From NCBI GenBank assembly GCA_946406115.1, contig OX291549.1:21909901-21973900 (forward strand): a stretch of 64,000 nt of DNA, in the 5' to 3' direction. Positions 42,853 through 55,383 of this stretch are shown piece after piece; the first letter of the stretch is position 1; each line of letters starts with the position of its first letter. Under the pieces are notes generated by a model that saw only the letters and a list, made by a program, of their open reading frames with translations, ran no database searches and had not been told where the DNA came from. Source of the stretch: Apoda limacodes. Taxonomy: Eukaryota > Arthropoda > Insecta > Lepidoptera > Limacodidae. A program made the position numbers and the translations under genes.

Positions 42853-45620
42853 AATTAAAGAAAAGAAGTTTTTATACGTTGTACCAAGCACATTATTATG
42901 CAGTTCCTAATAAGATTTGTATAACTTCATATCATTTTTAATCGGCCCATCGATGAGTGTCTCGAATTGTATGAACTATCGGCCGATTACAGATCGAGCA
43001 GTGCGCGCGGTCTTATATAAAACGGCAGCTGGCGTAGCTCCCCTATTCTTTGATCTACCGAGTCAAAAATCGGGAGTACGCGCCTACGCTAAGATTAGAA
43101 GTCCACAATCCGCTTTGGAGCCGCGTGATAGAATGTAGCTCAAATTACCCAAAGTGAGAGTAGACCAAGCCCCAAAATTAAGAAAAAATAAATAAAGTAG
43201 GTATATCTACTTCCTAAGAGCCCAGGAATTACGAACATTGGAGGAGAGGGTTGATAACTATTTCAATATGCATAAGGAATAAAAAAGAGTGACGATCTAG
43301 CGAACACTCCAATTATATACCAAAACCCTATTTCGTCCGATAAATGAATACATAGGTAATTTTACTTAGCAGTAGGGTTGGCGGTAGTTTTATGGAAGTA
43401 ATTACGAAATTAACATATACCTTCGCGTCCAATGTACTTCCGGCCACTTTGGTTCAATAAGTCCCGCTTTTGTCTACCGATTTTCGTATCGGTACTTTGT
43501 TGAAAATTACAGGCTATCCACCGAAACAGATAGAAATTCGAATCCATTCTTGATAAAAAGTCAGAAATGTAGAAACTAGTAAAAATCGCAATGCAGAACC
43601 AATTTTTATCCAGCCTTGAATTTAAATTGTAACGTGTACTGACCGATCGGCTAGTGCTAGTTTATCGGCGTTAAAGAGCAACAAGGCTCCCATATAGGAC
43701 GCCGTGTTTTGTTTTCGATCCGTAAAGTCCATCACATATCATATTATATTAAGAGGGCCCCCAATGCGCATATACATTTGCTTAATGGGCGTTAAGCTGA
43801 AGTCAACAATGTTAATCTCCAATAAAGCTCAGTTTTCAGTGGCATAAATATATTATATATAGGCGTACAGTATAGCGTAAAAAGAGGAAAATAATTAATT
43901 ACATTTATATCACCTAAGATATAAAAAACTCTATTACAGTAATTTTCTAGCTTTATAGTTAATTAGCATTTCATGAAATAAATTGTCTTCCCGCTACTAG
44001 TTGTTATGAGTTATGAATTAAAAATGGAAAAACTAAAAATAGAGGTTCGGCTGTTATTTTTCTAAAGCGATGGTTTAACAGATATCTTAAAACAAATACA
44101 GTAATTTGCTAGTTAAAGAATGTAGAAAGCCATGTTATTTTTTTCCAGACTAAAACTTGCAATAGGACCGTAGAATCGATTTTAAAAACGAGCCGAAAAC
44201 TGCACATTCAAGTAGGGTGCAGCCTTAATATAAAATATAGCAAAGCATATTACGATTTATTTTCAATAGTAATCTTTAATTTACCTGGGCTTTACTGTTT
44301 GCAATCCGAAATAAAATTCTAAATACTTCTCAGTAACTTAGTTGAACCCACAAAAACTTTTAACGCACGACTGACGAAGACGGAGTAAAATAACTTTCTG
44401 TTATAAAATCGCTAGTATGTCTAGCTAACTATGTAGATGAAATCACTGTGCAGATTACATTGCGGTTTTTTTACGTTAAGTTCATGGCCCTCCAGAACGT
44501 GATTGGTCATAAAACGAATTACCACTAGACATGTTTATTGAGGTATTTATAAGATTGTTTTTTTTTCTAAATACGTGTGCCAGAGACGTTGAAAAAAGGA
44601 AGCTGAAGTCATAGTTCTCCACGCTGGGCACTGGCCTCGTGCGTGTTGGCAGACGTTGTCGTGGCTATTTGACTGTCTAGTTCTCAAGCCGCCCCATTAG
44701 GCATCGGACTGTGATATGACAACAAACAGGACTGACGGTTTAATGTCCGAAACACGAAAAAGGTCAGAAAAACCAGCCAAGTGCGTAGCCCAAAATGAGA
44801 ATTATTGCGGTTATAAAAAAAACTTGTAACTGCCAACAGGGTAAACAAATATTTTAATATGGAGAATAAACTATTATGTGTATCTAGACCCCAAAATATA
44901 AAAAATACGGCTAAGGTAGCTTTAGGTCCCGTCTATCCTAAAAAACTAGATTTAGAGTAAAAATAAGTGGGAAAAAAAATCATACATGTAAATAAAAATC
45001 CCAACGACAAAGAGTTAACTACAAAAAATAACCTAAAATTAGTTAAAATAGGCTTTTTTAAAAACTAAATTGCTATATAAATAATTTTGTACGCACTGAG
45101 TTAAGTATTATTAAGAGAGTATAAAGTAATTATCTAAAAGCACTCAGCTAAAGTGACTGTTATCTTTGCACTCAGCTTTAAAACGATGACGGAAATTGAC
45201 AGGTGTCATACTGATGCTTGAATTCATACTTGGTTTTATTTGGCATTGTGCAACAAAAAAATACAAGGATTAGATTAAATTACGGTGGTCATTCTAGTTC
45301 CTCATTCTTAGTCCAGTTGCTATTAAATGACGATGGTCATTCTAGTTCCATATATATGTCCAAACGCTATAAAATGACAGTTGCCATTCTAGTTCCTTTT
45401 TCTATGTCCAGTTGGCAGTTACAATGAGCATAAACAAACATTTCCAGGTAAAATTCCATTCAAAATATCGATAAAAAACAACTAGATACATTAGTCAAAA
45501 CAATTGACCTTGGTGCATATTATAGATAGGATATTGAATTCTGTCTTCTCATTTATACAAATATATCAAACTAACAGGAGGCATAGACACAGTATAAAGT
45601 ATAAATGACAGATTTTTAAG
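42853..45620. other. Upstream of ENF-like copy 1: no gene recognised
   Basis: 42940-43140 is GC-richer, with TATATAAAA at 43013-43021 and an ORF of no known family. The remainder is AT-rich with no clear repeat identity. Confidence 0.35.
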
Positions 45621-45624
45621 GATT

Positions 45625-46056
45625 CCGTAATCAAAGGATACAAAACCGGACCCAATGACTAAGAATTCGCTGTCCGTCAGTCTGTCCGTGTGTCACCATT
45701 CTGTATCTCGTGAATAGTGATAATCAGACAGTTGAAATTTTAACGGATAATGCATTTCTGTTGTCGCTATAGCAACTAAATACTAAAAAACAGAATAAAA
45801 TAGATATTTAAGGGGGCTCCCATACAACAAACGTGATTTTTTGCTTGTTTTTGCTCGATATTGATAGCGGCAACAGGTAGGCACATAAAATATTCACAGA
45901 ATATTAAGATATATATTCACTTTAAAAATAAATAATTAAATTAAAATAAAACAAATATTTAAGGGGGTCCCATACAACAAACGTGATTTTTTGCCGTTTT
46001 TATAATTAATGGTAAAGAACCCTTCGTACGCGATTCTAACTCGCACTTGGCCGGTT
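45625..46056 (+). mobile_element. Dispersed repeat family D, copy 2
   Basis: Same order of blocks as 41808-42232: CTGTCCGTCAGTCTGTCCG, TGTATCTCGTGAATAGTGAT, two CCCATACAACAAACGTGATT sites (45820 and 45970), GAACCCTTCGTACGCGATTC and CTCGCACTTGGCCGG. Confidence 0.8.
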
Positions 46057-46429
46057 GTTTAATACTATTTGACGACTATAACTTATAATACTTATAGCGT
46101 TATACTAAAACCGGTCAAGCGTGTCGTGCCTTTAGCCCAAAAAAAACACTATAAGTCTTTTGCCTATAGGTACCTATAACCTATAGTTTTTTAATTAGTT
46201 TCTCGTTATTTTTTAAAGTAATTCCAGTCTATTTTCATGTTTGTATTCTAAATTTATTTAGGGTCTTACATTTACATACAGCTACTTAATTTTCTCCGTG
46301 TTGTTAGCGCATTTAACTTTTAAATATAGTAAAATAATCTGTAGATCTAATTTTTTTTTAACTTTTTACGCCAGGCCAGATCTGAACAATGTTCTTTCCG
46401 TTATATTAGCCCATAAAACCCGTCCCCCG

Positions 46430-46620
46430 TAAATCACACAGCGCTATCTGGTCCCAAGCTAAACAAGGTATGTACCTATATATATATATATAAAAAATTG
46501 AAAACACCCAGAGAGACTCAACACAAACACAAATATTTATGACATAAATCATTGTCATGTGCAGGATTGAACCTACGCCCCTCGGTTCAGCAGAAAATAT
46601 TACCCCTAACTAGCTAAGAT
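46430..46620 (-). mobile_element. tRNA-derived SINE, degraded
   Basis: ACACAGCGCTATCTGGTCCC, ACTCAACACAAACACAAATA and AGGATTGAACCTACGCCCCT (reverse B box) mark a sixth SINE copy, most similar to the 17165 and 28196 copies (TCGGTTCAGCAG head). Confidence 0.75.
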
Positions 46621-47009
46621 TAACATTCAGTCGATCAGAGTAACTAACAGAGGGTAGCGTCTCTTGATTACAACTTAGTGTTCAATCAATTTTACATATC
46701 CTACTACACACATGCATATAGTACCTACATACAATAAAAATAACTAACCTACAGACTAATTTACAGATAAAAGTCTACGTCTTATCATACTTACATTTAA
46801 AACAAGTTAAATGTTTAACACAAACAAATTTAAAGGAAACTCCTTAGTTGTTATTTCAAGTAAATGCTTCACAATAATTGCACACGCGTCTTATGCCCAC
46901 TGAATACTTAAGATAACTAATTCTGTTAACACAACGAACACTGTTATTATTATATTGAAACTGGCCGAAACCTTTTTCTAACGTTGTAAATGAAGTACTA
47001 ATAACTTAC

Positions 47010-47224
47010 CTGAGTGTCCTGGTCTGTGACGTCACAGCAAGTGATTCATCAAGTTTGGATATTGGCAATTTTTTCCTCTTGTTATCTTCTCTGTTTACCT
47101 TTTTCGCCGGCACGCCTTTGAAGTTAACAGTAAATTGTACGAATTTTACGGTCCAATATAAAATTATCTACGGATACAACAAGGAAGTCTGTCATTTATT
47201 GACGTCAGTGTCGCTTTGCATTAG
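47010..47224. promoter_or_regulatory. Candidate divergent promoter / first-exon island with CRE sites
   Basis: Two near-perfect splice donors face outward: minus-strand CTCAG/GTAAGT (exon edge 47010) and plus-strand TTAG/GTAAGT (exon edge 47224). TGACGTCA occurs at 47027-47034, 47200-47207 and 47253-47260. The minus frame is open for about 55 codons (basic stretch KKVNREDNKRKKLPISKLDE) and the plus frame for about 80, neither with an ATG. The layout fits a bidirectional promoter with a short first exon on each side. The minus transcript could be the missing 5' exon of ENF-like copy 1, 4.2 kb away; that is speculation. Confidence 0.35.
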
Positions 47225-47338
47225 GTAAGTAAGTTTAGGAATATTATGAAGGTGACGTCACGTGAAGCTTGCAAATCCGCTTACAGTAAGTAACTAGAAA
47301 ACCATCTCTATTTACCAAAGAAATCCAGCCTTCCAAAC

Positions 47339-47509
47339 GATGCACTAAAAAGGTATAATTAATTACTTATTTGCAAAAATCTGATCTGAAGTTGGTGTCA
47401 TGCAAGCGAAGTGTGTTATATGCTGTTGGGCACATATATACCAACTTTAAGCTGTAATTCAGATCAGAATTTTGGAAATAAGTAATTATTTTTACCTTTT
47501 TAGTGCATC
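47339..47509. repeat. Fold-back element with arms of about 50 bp
   Basis: GATGCACTAAAAAGGT at 47339 is the exact reverse complement of ACCTTTTTAGTGCATC ending at 47509, and the arms continue through TAATTACTTATTT and CTGATCTGAA. The loop is about 70 bp. Confidence 0.85.
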
Positions 47510-49025
47510 TTTTTGAAGCCGGTTGTTTTTTTTTATTAAAAAGTTTTTATTATTTAATTTTGAGTGAAGCCGGTTGTTATTTTATTAAAAATTATTTCTC
47601 GTACAATTAAAACATCCATACTCGTAATAAAATTTTGTACAATGATTAACATAAAAAGCGTTTCACCAGTACCAAATTAACATCATGTTTTTTTTCTTAA
47701 AAGTTTAAGTTTTAAATTCACTAAATTAATTTGGAACCACCTGGGAAGTAAACCCTTTAAAAAAAGATTTTTTCCAATCGGTCCAGGCGTCTTTAAAAAA
47801 TCGGGGAACATACATAAAAAAAAATTCTGATGATAACACAACAGACATTCACAATAATCACTGCATCTAAAAAAAACAGTTATTAAAAATTAGAGGAAAT
47901 CTAAAAATTTAAGTTACTTCGGCCAGTAGAGTACTATATATACATATAATTTTCGTGACATAACTTTTGACTTATGCTTATATCTACTACCTGTTTTACA
48001 CAATTAACAATTTCACAAATATATTATTTATTAACTATTTTCAACAGATTTTTTACGAAATGTTTACTTCTCCAAGTGCCTAAATTTTATAAGTAGCGTT
48101 GATAGTTTTCCTTTGAATATCATTATTTATCTACTGCTACCGTGATTTTTTTCACATAATTTAAAAAAGCCATTTAGTTGGGGCAAGGCGGGGGAGGTAC
48201 ATGACTCTAACAAAAATAAGCACTTTAAAGCTTAATAATTCGCCGTGAATGAAATGATTTTTACACACTCATCCCCTAGGATAAATTCATCCCCACTTAA
48301 CGTTTAGAGTTACCCTAAAAAAATATTTGTTACACGATTTTATTCAACCTTTTTCAGCACTATTACCAATGTCAAATAACAACTTTCTAGTACTAAGAGT
48401 TTTTGAGTTAAGCCGCGGGCAGACGTACAGACATAGCGAAATTATAATGGTTCCTTGTTGACAATGGAAGCCTAAATAATAAATTTGGTGGTATTGGTTG
48501 GACATTGTAACTCATGGAGTTTGCAGTTGTTGCTAGATTCAGTGTATACAACATTCATCAAAATTTTATAGAATGATTTGTTATTATGTAAATGTTTTTT
48601 TTTTATTATAGAGCCTGTTTAACATCGTTGTCAGCAAGGACCCAACACATAGCTCCAGTATTGCTCATAGTAATTGACAAGACAAGCGGGTCAAGTTTTC
48701 TTGAAAATAATGTACAGTGCAACAAACTTTTCCGACCTGTGTATTGTCAGAAAAGTTGTCTTGCACTGTATAATGCTTGAGTTTTGCAAAGGGGTTTCCA
48801 CATTATGAATTAAAATTGGAAATGTGACATAAATTTTTGGTTTATCTTTTGTAATAATGTAAGTAATCCTATAGCTATTGTTTTGCTTATTGTAAAGTTA
48901 CAATCTATAATAATTTAAACAACAACTGTCTTATTTGATATTACCGTTATTTTTATATCAGTAACTTAACTCTAGAAAATGAATAAAAGTGTTTAAACGC
49001 GAAATCAAGCCTTTTTTTGTCTAAC
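47510..49025. other. Intergenic with short repeats
   Basis: TTTTTGAAGCCGGTTGTTTT at 47510 recurs at 51303; a 48713-48772 hairpin has AGTGCAA arms. The ORF at 48592-48780 overlaps that hairpin and is not convincing. Confidence 0.4.
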
Positions 49026-49358
49026 TGACTATGCAGTTGGCTGTTGCAGCCATTACTGCTTCACCGGGCTTTTTGGGGCGAGACTCTGAAGGAGCCTCAG
49101 GAGGGGAGTTCCCCGTTACGCGGATGCGGTTGCGATCGAGTGGGGGCGAGAAGCGCCCCGGCACTCTTTGATACCTCGTGTATCCTTGTGGGCGCCGATG
49201 AACCCGGGGATGTCGGCGTCGTGTTTGGGGGGAGACCCTATTAGGGGAGCTCGTAGACACTAATCTCGCTATCTGGACAGCGAGATCGTCATCTGGGGCC
49301 GTTACGTGCCGAGGCCGCCTAACGATAGTTTTACGACCGTGCCGAGGTCGGTCGGGGG
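49026..49358 (-). mobile_element. GC-rich repeat family G, longest copy
   Basis: Reverse complement runs from CCCCCCGACCGACCTCGGC to GCTGCAACAGCCAACTGCAT. The minus frame ending SRPKKPGEAVMAATANCIVS and a stop is also seen in the fragment at 36895-36960, so it may once have been coding. No domain recognised. Confidence 0.75.
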
Positions 49359-50209
49359 GATAAAAATCAAGTCGTCCTGCAACTTGGTACTTACTCTATT
49401 CCACTATCAACCACTGGCCTATCGCGAACTTGGCTAAGACTAATCGGCTGTACAAACATTGCTTTAGTTTTGCTACAAAATGTATATATGTCCAGGTAGG
49501 TAAATATACTTTATACATATCGTATTCTATTATTTTTAATACGTCGGTATCATCTAGGAATTAAATAATCTATTCTGCGTATACACTCTACGCAAATTGA
49601 TATGAACTTGATATGGTGGTAAAAGTCGACTTGCTTTGATAAATAAATTTGGATTCACGTTTTCTCTTATCTTTAAAGACTAAACATTCATGCAGTACAG
49701 TAAATGTGGAATAAAGAATCAAAAAAATTAAATTCATAAATTTATTAAAAACATTATCCTAAAAATACGAGTAGATAACATTTTTTTCTAAGAAATTTAT
49801 CAGATTTGCTTCAAAACACATAGATAATAATACAAGTCATACGATTCTAATAATACTGTTTTGTACATGTTCTGTCCTATAATGTTTTTGATCAGCCCCC
49901 TAATTGTCTTTTTCACTCGTAATCAGGAACGGTTTCAAATCCAACACCAGTGCGTTTCCATTGCCGCGTGCTTATGTATTGTGTAGCACCAATGCCTACG
50001 CACGGCGCAATGGATACGCACTTGTTGGACTTGAAACCGATTCCCATTCCGAGTGGAGTTACAGAATCACTCGGCTGAATCTTATAATATTTATTATAAT
50101 CCTGGTCGCCAGTGACATGGACGTCAAAAAAAGATTCTCCATTCTCCTAACAATCTATTAAGATCCATAAAAAGAACTAAATCTATCCTCATAACACAAT
50201 AAACTATTA

Positions 50210-50416
50210 TTAAAATACTTCACGACATACGCCGTCGGCTCCCATCTTATACCCTGCAGGGCAATTGGAAGGAACTGTGATCATATTTCTTAAAGCGATG
50301 CTTTGTACTTCAGCAGATTCTTCTACGGAGTTACTGTCCCCAGCGTCTACGTTCTAAGCAGCAGAATTCACCTCAGCTACTTCTTCAGGAAATATTACAT
50401 TACCATTGTCGGCCAT
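50210..50416 (-). pseudogene. ENF/GBP-like small peptide precursor, copy 2, with in-frame TAG
   Basis: Same architecture as copies 1 and 3: begins MADNGNVIFPEEVAEVNSAA, then TAG at 50354-50356 (codon 21), then continues in frame to PSNCPAGYKMGADGVCREVF and TAA. There is no frameshift and the core is fully conserved, with changes against copy 3 mostly synonymous. Promoter, 5'UTR exon, splice sites and start-of-3'UTR are all preserved. Either a very recent loss, an assembly or sequencing error, or stop readthrough. Called a pseudogene on the face of the sequence. Confidence 0.65.
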
Positions 50417-50993
50417 TGTTAGTTTACTGAAAATAAAATAATATTAGTAAATACATAATATGTCAAATTTCTCAGGACTTCTGATTATAGTACCTTCCTA
50501 CTATCATAGTTATAAACCTGCCCTGTTACTCTGTCAGGATTCATTTTATTTTATCACATAACACCTTTTGCGAAACTGGCTTTCCACTCCGCATACAGGA
50601 ACAACTTTCATTGCTCTTTACGCTAATATTCGAAAGAAATTTCCTTAACGTCTCTCCTAAATCGAAATATTTATAGAAAATATTAAATATTGAACCGTGG
50701 AAATATTGGAAAATTTTGTACCGAGAGCTAGAAGTGATTTTCATGTTTACGTACCTACGTCCGTGCAAAACTTTAATATTTATACTCGAATTTATCACCC
50801 TGCAAAGTTCAGTGACTGAACTTCTACACGGTGATTGCTAGTCTCTAGTATTGGTCCCCCACAACAGTAGTACGTGGTGCCTATGCATCAAACCACTAGT
50901 AAACCCTTTTTAGGGATTAAAACGTACATACATAAATAATAACTAGATAACAAAAGATAAAACACGAAGTATAGTAAACAATATAAAACTTAC

Positions 50994-51050
50994 GTTGTTA
51001 TCAAATTCTGAAGCGTGTTGTAATGCCAATACAATAGATTGTAAATTACT
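50994..51050 (-). other. 5'UTR exon of ENF-like copy 2
   Basis: The CAGT initiator A falls at 51050 and the donor AAC/GTAAGT at 50994/50993. The exon has no ATG. It is clearly homologous to 56216-56266 (shared CTTCAGAA block and start). It is separated from the coding exon by a 567-bp intron (50427-50993). Confidence 0.65.
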
Positions 51051-51073
51051 GAATTCAGTCTTGGTTGTCGTCT

Positions 51074-51083
51074 TTATTATATG
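51074..51083 (-). promoter_or_regulatory. TATA box of ENF-like copy 2
   Basis: Minus-strand CATATAATAA about 30 nt upstream of the TTCAGTAAT initiator at about 51050. The spacing is canonical for an arthropod TATA/Inr core promoter, and the TCAGGCATTCT block just upstream is shared with copy 3. Confidence 0.6.
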
Positions 51084-51239
51084 TCTAGAATGCCTGAAAC
51101 AATTATCTTTCCACGAACTGTGCTACTCACGATGAATCACTACCATTTAGTAGTTATTGCAAATTTTCCTATAAATCAACAAAATCGTAAACAGGAAGAT
51201 TTTTTAATTTAAATAAAAACTTTTTATTAAAAAAAAAAA

Positions 51240-52084
51240 AAACGGGCTTCAAAAAGATCAGATTTTTATAAATAACTAGTTCTATTTACCTTTTTGTGTG
51301 CACCTTTTTGAAGCCGGTTGTTTTTTTTTGTTGTTTTTAAGTTTTTATGTTTTACTTTTGAGTGACGAATTGCTTTTTTCGTACTCTAAACAAGACAATA
51401 CTCGTAACAAAGTTTTATACAATCACCAATATAAAAAAAGGTGTTTCACCAGTTCCAAATTAACACCAATTATTTTTATCCACCAAAAGCTTAAGTTTTA
51501 AATTTACTTCATTAATATGGGATCATCTCGGAAGTATACCATTTTAAATAAAAAAAGAAATGCAAATCCATCTATATATCAAGGAGTTTGGCATAAAAAA
51601 AAATATACTTAAACATCCGAATTGAGAACCTCCTCCATTTTTGAAGTCGGTTAAAAATCGGACAAGTACCAGCTTGACTCGAGCACCGAGGGTTCCGTAG
51701 GAACTCGTAGCTATATAAATAGTTCGTCCATCACGGAAATCAGCTTTCGAAGACTTAGTACTGTTTTATGATTATATCGGTTTTAATTAAGACCCCGATA
51801 ATTCGACAAACTTTACTTTGTAATTGAATAAATGTTTTTGCATATCGATATACGTAACGATCAATTCTCCAACTCCAAATGTAAGTAAGTACTGTATATT
51901 CGATAAAATATTTTCTATGTAATATAACTACAAAGCTAGTAGCCCTCTCATTCGTTTATCGGAAACGATAAGTGAAGTTGTACAACGTCGGGCATGGCCA
52001 ATACCCGGATGGGTGATTGCCTGTGGCGCGTTCGTTTTGGGATTAAGAGTTCCCACGATTAACACCTTTCACACTTTTGATAAC
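51240..52084. other. Intergenic with repeat tails
   Basis: 51240-51320 holds inverted TTCAAAAAG/CTTTTTGAAG words around a TTTACCTTTTTGTG segment, related to 47339-47530. 51640-51705 looks like an end of repeat family D in reverse (CGAGGGTTCCGTAGGA). The rest is unremarkable. Confidence 0.45.
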
Positions 52085-52386
52085 GCCAGTTTTGCCACCG
52101 ACACCTATTGTTCGTGTAGCTTTGAAACGTTACTAACAAAATTTTTGGTTTTAAAACTTGCAAAAACTTTAAAACACACACTACGATTAAACACACACAC
52201 ACTACCATAAACATAGGCAGTTTGACAGATTAACACAAAAACCCCACTTCCAGACATGGGTCTAAAGTTTCATTTTTCGGTGGCAAAAGTGACAAAAATA
52301 ACAAAAAAATCGTAAACGAACGCATGACAGTTTGTCACAGATGATATGAAAATTTTGATATTTTTGATACCAATGCTATACGAACG
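52085..52386 (+). mobile_element. Dispersed repeat family C, copy 2
   Basis: Counterpart of 37813-38117, with an AC-rich expansion (ACACACACACACTAC near 52192) where copy 1 has ACACACACTAGC. Confidence 0.8.
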
Positions 52387-53099
52387 GATGACAGGTGGCA
52401 AAAGTAATGAAAATAATGATTCTGCATCCCAAAACGAACGCGCTCCTAGTGGCACATATTTCGGAGCTCCTTCCATGCTTCTGAGCAAAACGTTTAAACC
52501 GTCACGTCGATCCTGGCTGACGGCATATTACGATAGCAGTCTTCAAGCCAACTCAAAGGCCTTGTAGGAAGCTTGATAACTCTGACAGTCTAGTAGTTAT
52601 TAACTGGACAAATAGGATAGCCACGATTTGAATTGCCGAAAAGCGGCTCCGAATTTACGCGATGCATACGTAAGAGCAGCGTTTAACACAAACGCGAGCT
52701 CAGCGATCGCGGCATTACAGAAAAAATATTTCAGAAGTTTTGAAATTCCAAAGATTTCGGTGTCTACGCCAATGGTCTAGGTCAATGGAAAGTAATTACC
52801 CTATAGTTTTATTTATTTCGAGAGTAATAAAAGTACCTTTAGAATTTTCTTCTACTTGTTTCTTGCCAAATTTCATAATTATAGGTCAACGGGAACTACC
52901 GTATAGATTTTTGTTTATTTGCAAGTGACAAAATATTGGACATAAATGGCCGTATTTTTAACTTCTCTTGAGAAGTTATTAGAATAGGTCCGAAAATCGA
53001 AATCGCTAATACTGCGTTTTCTTTATGTTTTGAGACCTGGAGAATCGTTTGCTATCATTTTTAGAGTAATATCTGTGTGTGTGTGTGTATGATTATATG

Positions 53100-54361
53100 T
53101 ATATGGTGCTTAAGCTGTGTGCTCCTGAGTTATGTCCGGTTCTCACGCGCTTATTCGCTATTTCCTACCACACTAGGCAATTACTAATACTTTTTCTTCA
53201 TGGAAGACTGCGAATGTGCACCCGGTGCTCAAAATCGGGTGATATATCAGATCTATCGAATTCTTGGCCAACTGCTATTACCCCTCTCTAGCAATCTTAG
53301 AAGCTGTGTATTGAGCGTGTGATCATCACACAGCTTCTAAGATACCTAGAAAAACACGACATGGCCAGCGACTGTCAATATGGCTTTCGCAATGGTCATT
53401 GATATGTAGCGAAGGCGTTCGATCGGGTCTAGCGCCGGGGTCTTCTATCGAAGTTGCCACCTTACGGACTGCCTTACAGTTTTTGCACATCGGTGGCTAG
53501 CTTTTTGTCCGGCACACGCATACGAGCCGTAATAGATAGAATGATGCTGGTGAATTAATACTCCCTCACTGTTTCTACTGCATATCAATGACATGTTGTC
53601 CATCAACAATATACATTACTCTGCAGATGACAGTACTAGAGACGCTTATTACACGGGTCGTGTAAACACCCCTCGTTCTAATGAAGAGGAAAACCGCTTG
53701 TGTCTAAAATTTCTTTCGGGACCTTTAGCGAACGTCCATACTACCTGACTTCCAGAGGGGTAGCTTGCAAATCGTTTACTGATTCTGCTGACAATTATAC
53801 TATGCCTTAAGTCAGTATTTTATTTGTGTTTCACATCAAAAATGTTCCATCCCTTATTACTTGCCATCCTTGGATGGCCTCAAAGGAAACAAATGCTACG
53901 TAAGATGGTCTCAATGCGTGGCTGAATATTTTAATGTCAAATACAGCCGCCTCCTTGTGTTGCTTTGGTATGCTGAATTAAATGCACGCAACTCTCCAGT
54001 CTGTCAAATTATGTTAGTGTTAGTTATTGACGAGTTAGTACCTTTTGCCTCTAAAAAACATTGGGCATAGACTAATATATATGAATATTTTGCAACTCTA
54101 ACTGGGTTCATCAACACGCTGAAAGAATTGTTGACGATCCCAAACTTACAAGCTGGATCGAACCGAAACCGAAAAAGTCTGAGGAGAGACTTTGCCTTTA
54201 TATGTGTGTTTTACAGCTTGTATAATGTGTGTTTTGAGGAATTGTTCAAAATTATGCCCACGGCTTTTTTCTGCCAGCAAGGTATTCATCCTCACGCCTT
54301 AGAACCTAAATGGTCACGTACAGTGCGGTTTCAGAGAAACTTCCTTCCCACGAACGCTTAA
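53100..54361 (+). mobile_element. Decayed non-LTR retrotransposon fragment, plus strand
   Basis: LCAPELCPVLTRLF at 53117 matches the minus-strand RT at 57646-57987; further on ADDSTRDAYYTGRVN (about 53625) has the RT Asp-Asp motif region, and 54128-54361 holds GIHPHALEPKWS and VRFQRNFLP from the ORF2 end. Multiple frame breaks, gaps and a local inverted duplication at 53288-53342. Confidence 0.75.
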
Positions 54362-54474
54362 GTTGCAGAATGAGCCAAGGTTTTCTCTAAGGATTACAAT
54401 ATTTATTTACAATATCTAAGGATAACAAGAAAGAAATTATTAAATTTTTAAAAAATCGGCAAATTGGTGGTTCA

Positions 54475-54690
54475 GTAAGTAGCTCGACATATTTGTTTCA
54501 AGGTGGACTATGGCTAAGGCCTTCTTACTGCAAGAAAAGGCTTCTGCTCCTACAGTGGGGCGTACACCAGCTAACGCAACAAAACAAAGTAAAACACGGC
54601 TTGTAGATACTTACCAAAGAATTAACGTTTAATTTGTGTGGTGGTACCGATACTATCTACTCACGTTCAACTCGGTGAGAAATAAAAATT
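54475..54690 (+). repeat. Repeat arm, inverted partner of 56520-56745
   Basis: GGTGGACTATGGCTAAGGCC, AAAAGGCTTCTGCTCCT and AACGCAACAAAACAAAGTAA occur here in plus and at 56520-56745 in minus. The two arms bracket ENF-like copy 3 and its promoter. Confidence 0.8.
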
Positions 54691-55383
54691 CCCAGCTGTT
54701 GAATTTTAGGTATTGCTGTTACCTACTATATTAAGCTATTTTGAAGATTACATGCAGCCTTAACATTATTGTGAAAATCTCAATTTCAATGATTCAGAAT
54801 CACCTCTTGTGATTTCGAATAAAACTATTAAGCCAAAATCATAAAATCATGTTTTTGAGCTAACAAAGTGAAGAAAAAGTTCTGAAATGTATGATAATGA
54901 ATGATGATTCGTTTCATATTGGTAGCTTTTATGGTAGATTTTTATTCTTAAACGAAAAATAACCCTTTTGTCAATGCCTCGTCTTAATGGTTGCACTATA
55001 TTTAAGATATAAAAGTTTTCAACATTAAAAAACACTGTTTATACTTTAAACATTATAATAGATAAATATGTAAGTAACATTTCTTACAAAAAAGTAATAT
55101 TCGATTTTCTCTAAAACGAAAACACAATTGTTACACGACACAAATAGGTTATAAATAATACTGTTCACAAATTTTGTCAAGCGGATTTCACGCAACTATT
55201 TTGCAGAACCAAATAATGCTATTTTGCCTGCAATGCATGGTAATGGCAGCTGACTGACGCCGAACTGTACTTTTACAATTCGATTAAGCTGCCTATAATC
55301 GTGCCTTAACATTTAACAAGGCCCTTGAAATTATTAATAACTTAAATCTATCCTGACACTATTTTAAACATAGAAAACTTTTA

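Noticed and set aside
42917..43138. 73-codon plus-strand ORF upstream of ENF-like copy 1
   Set aside because: No recognisable motif; the GC-richer stretch may be a repeat or promoter piece. No supporting splice or promoter logic.
53071..53092. TG-rich run as a regulatory Z-DNA site
   Set aside because: A short (TG)n microsatellite beside a decayed retroelement; no further support.
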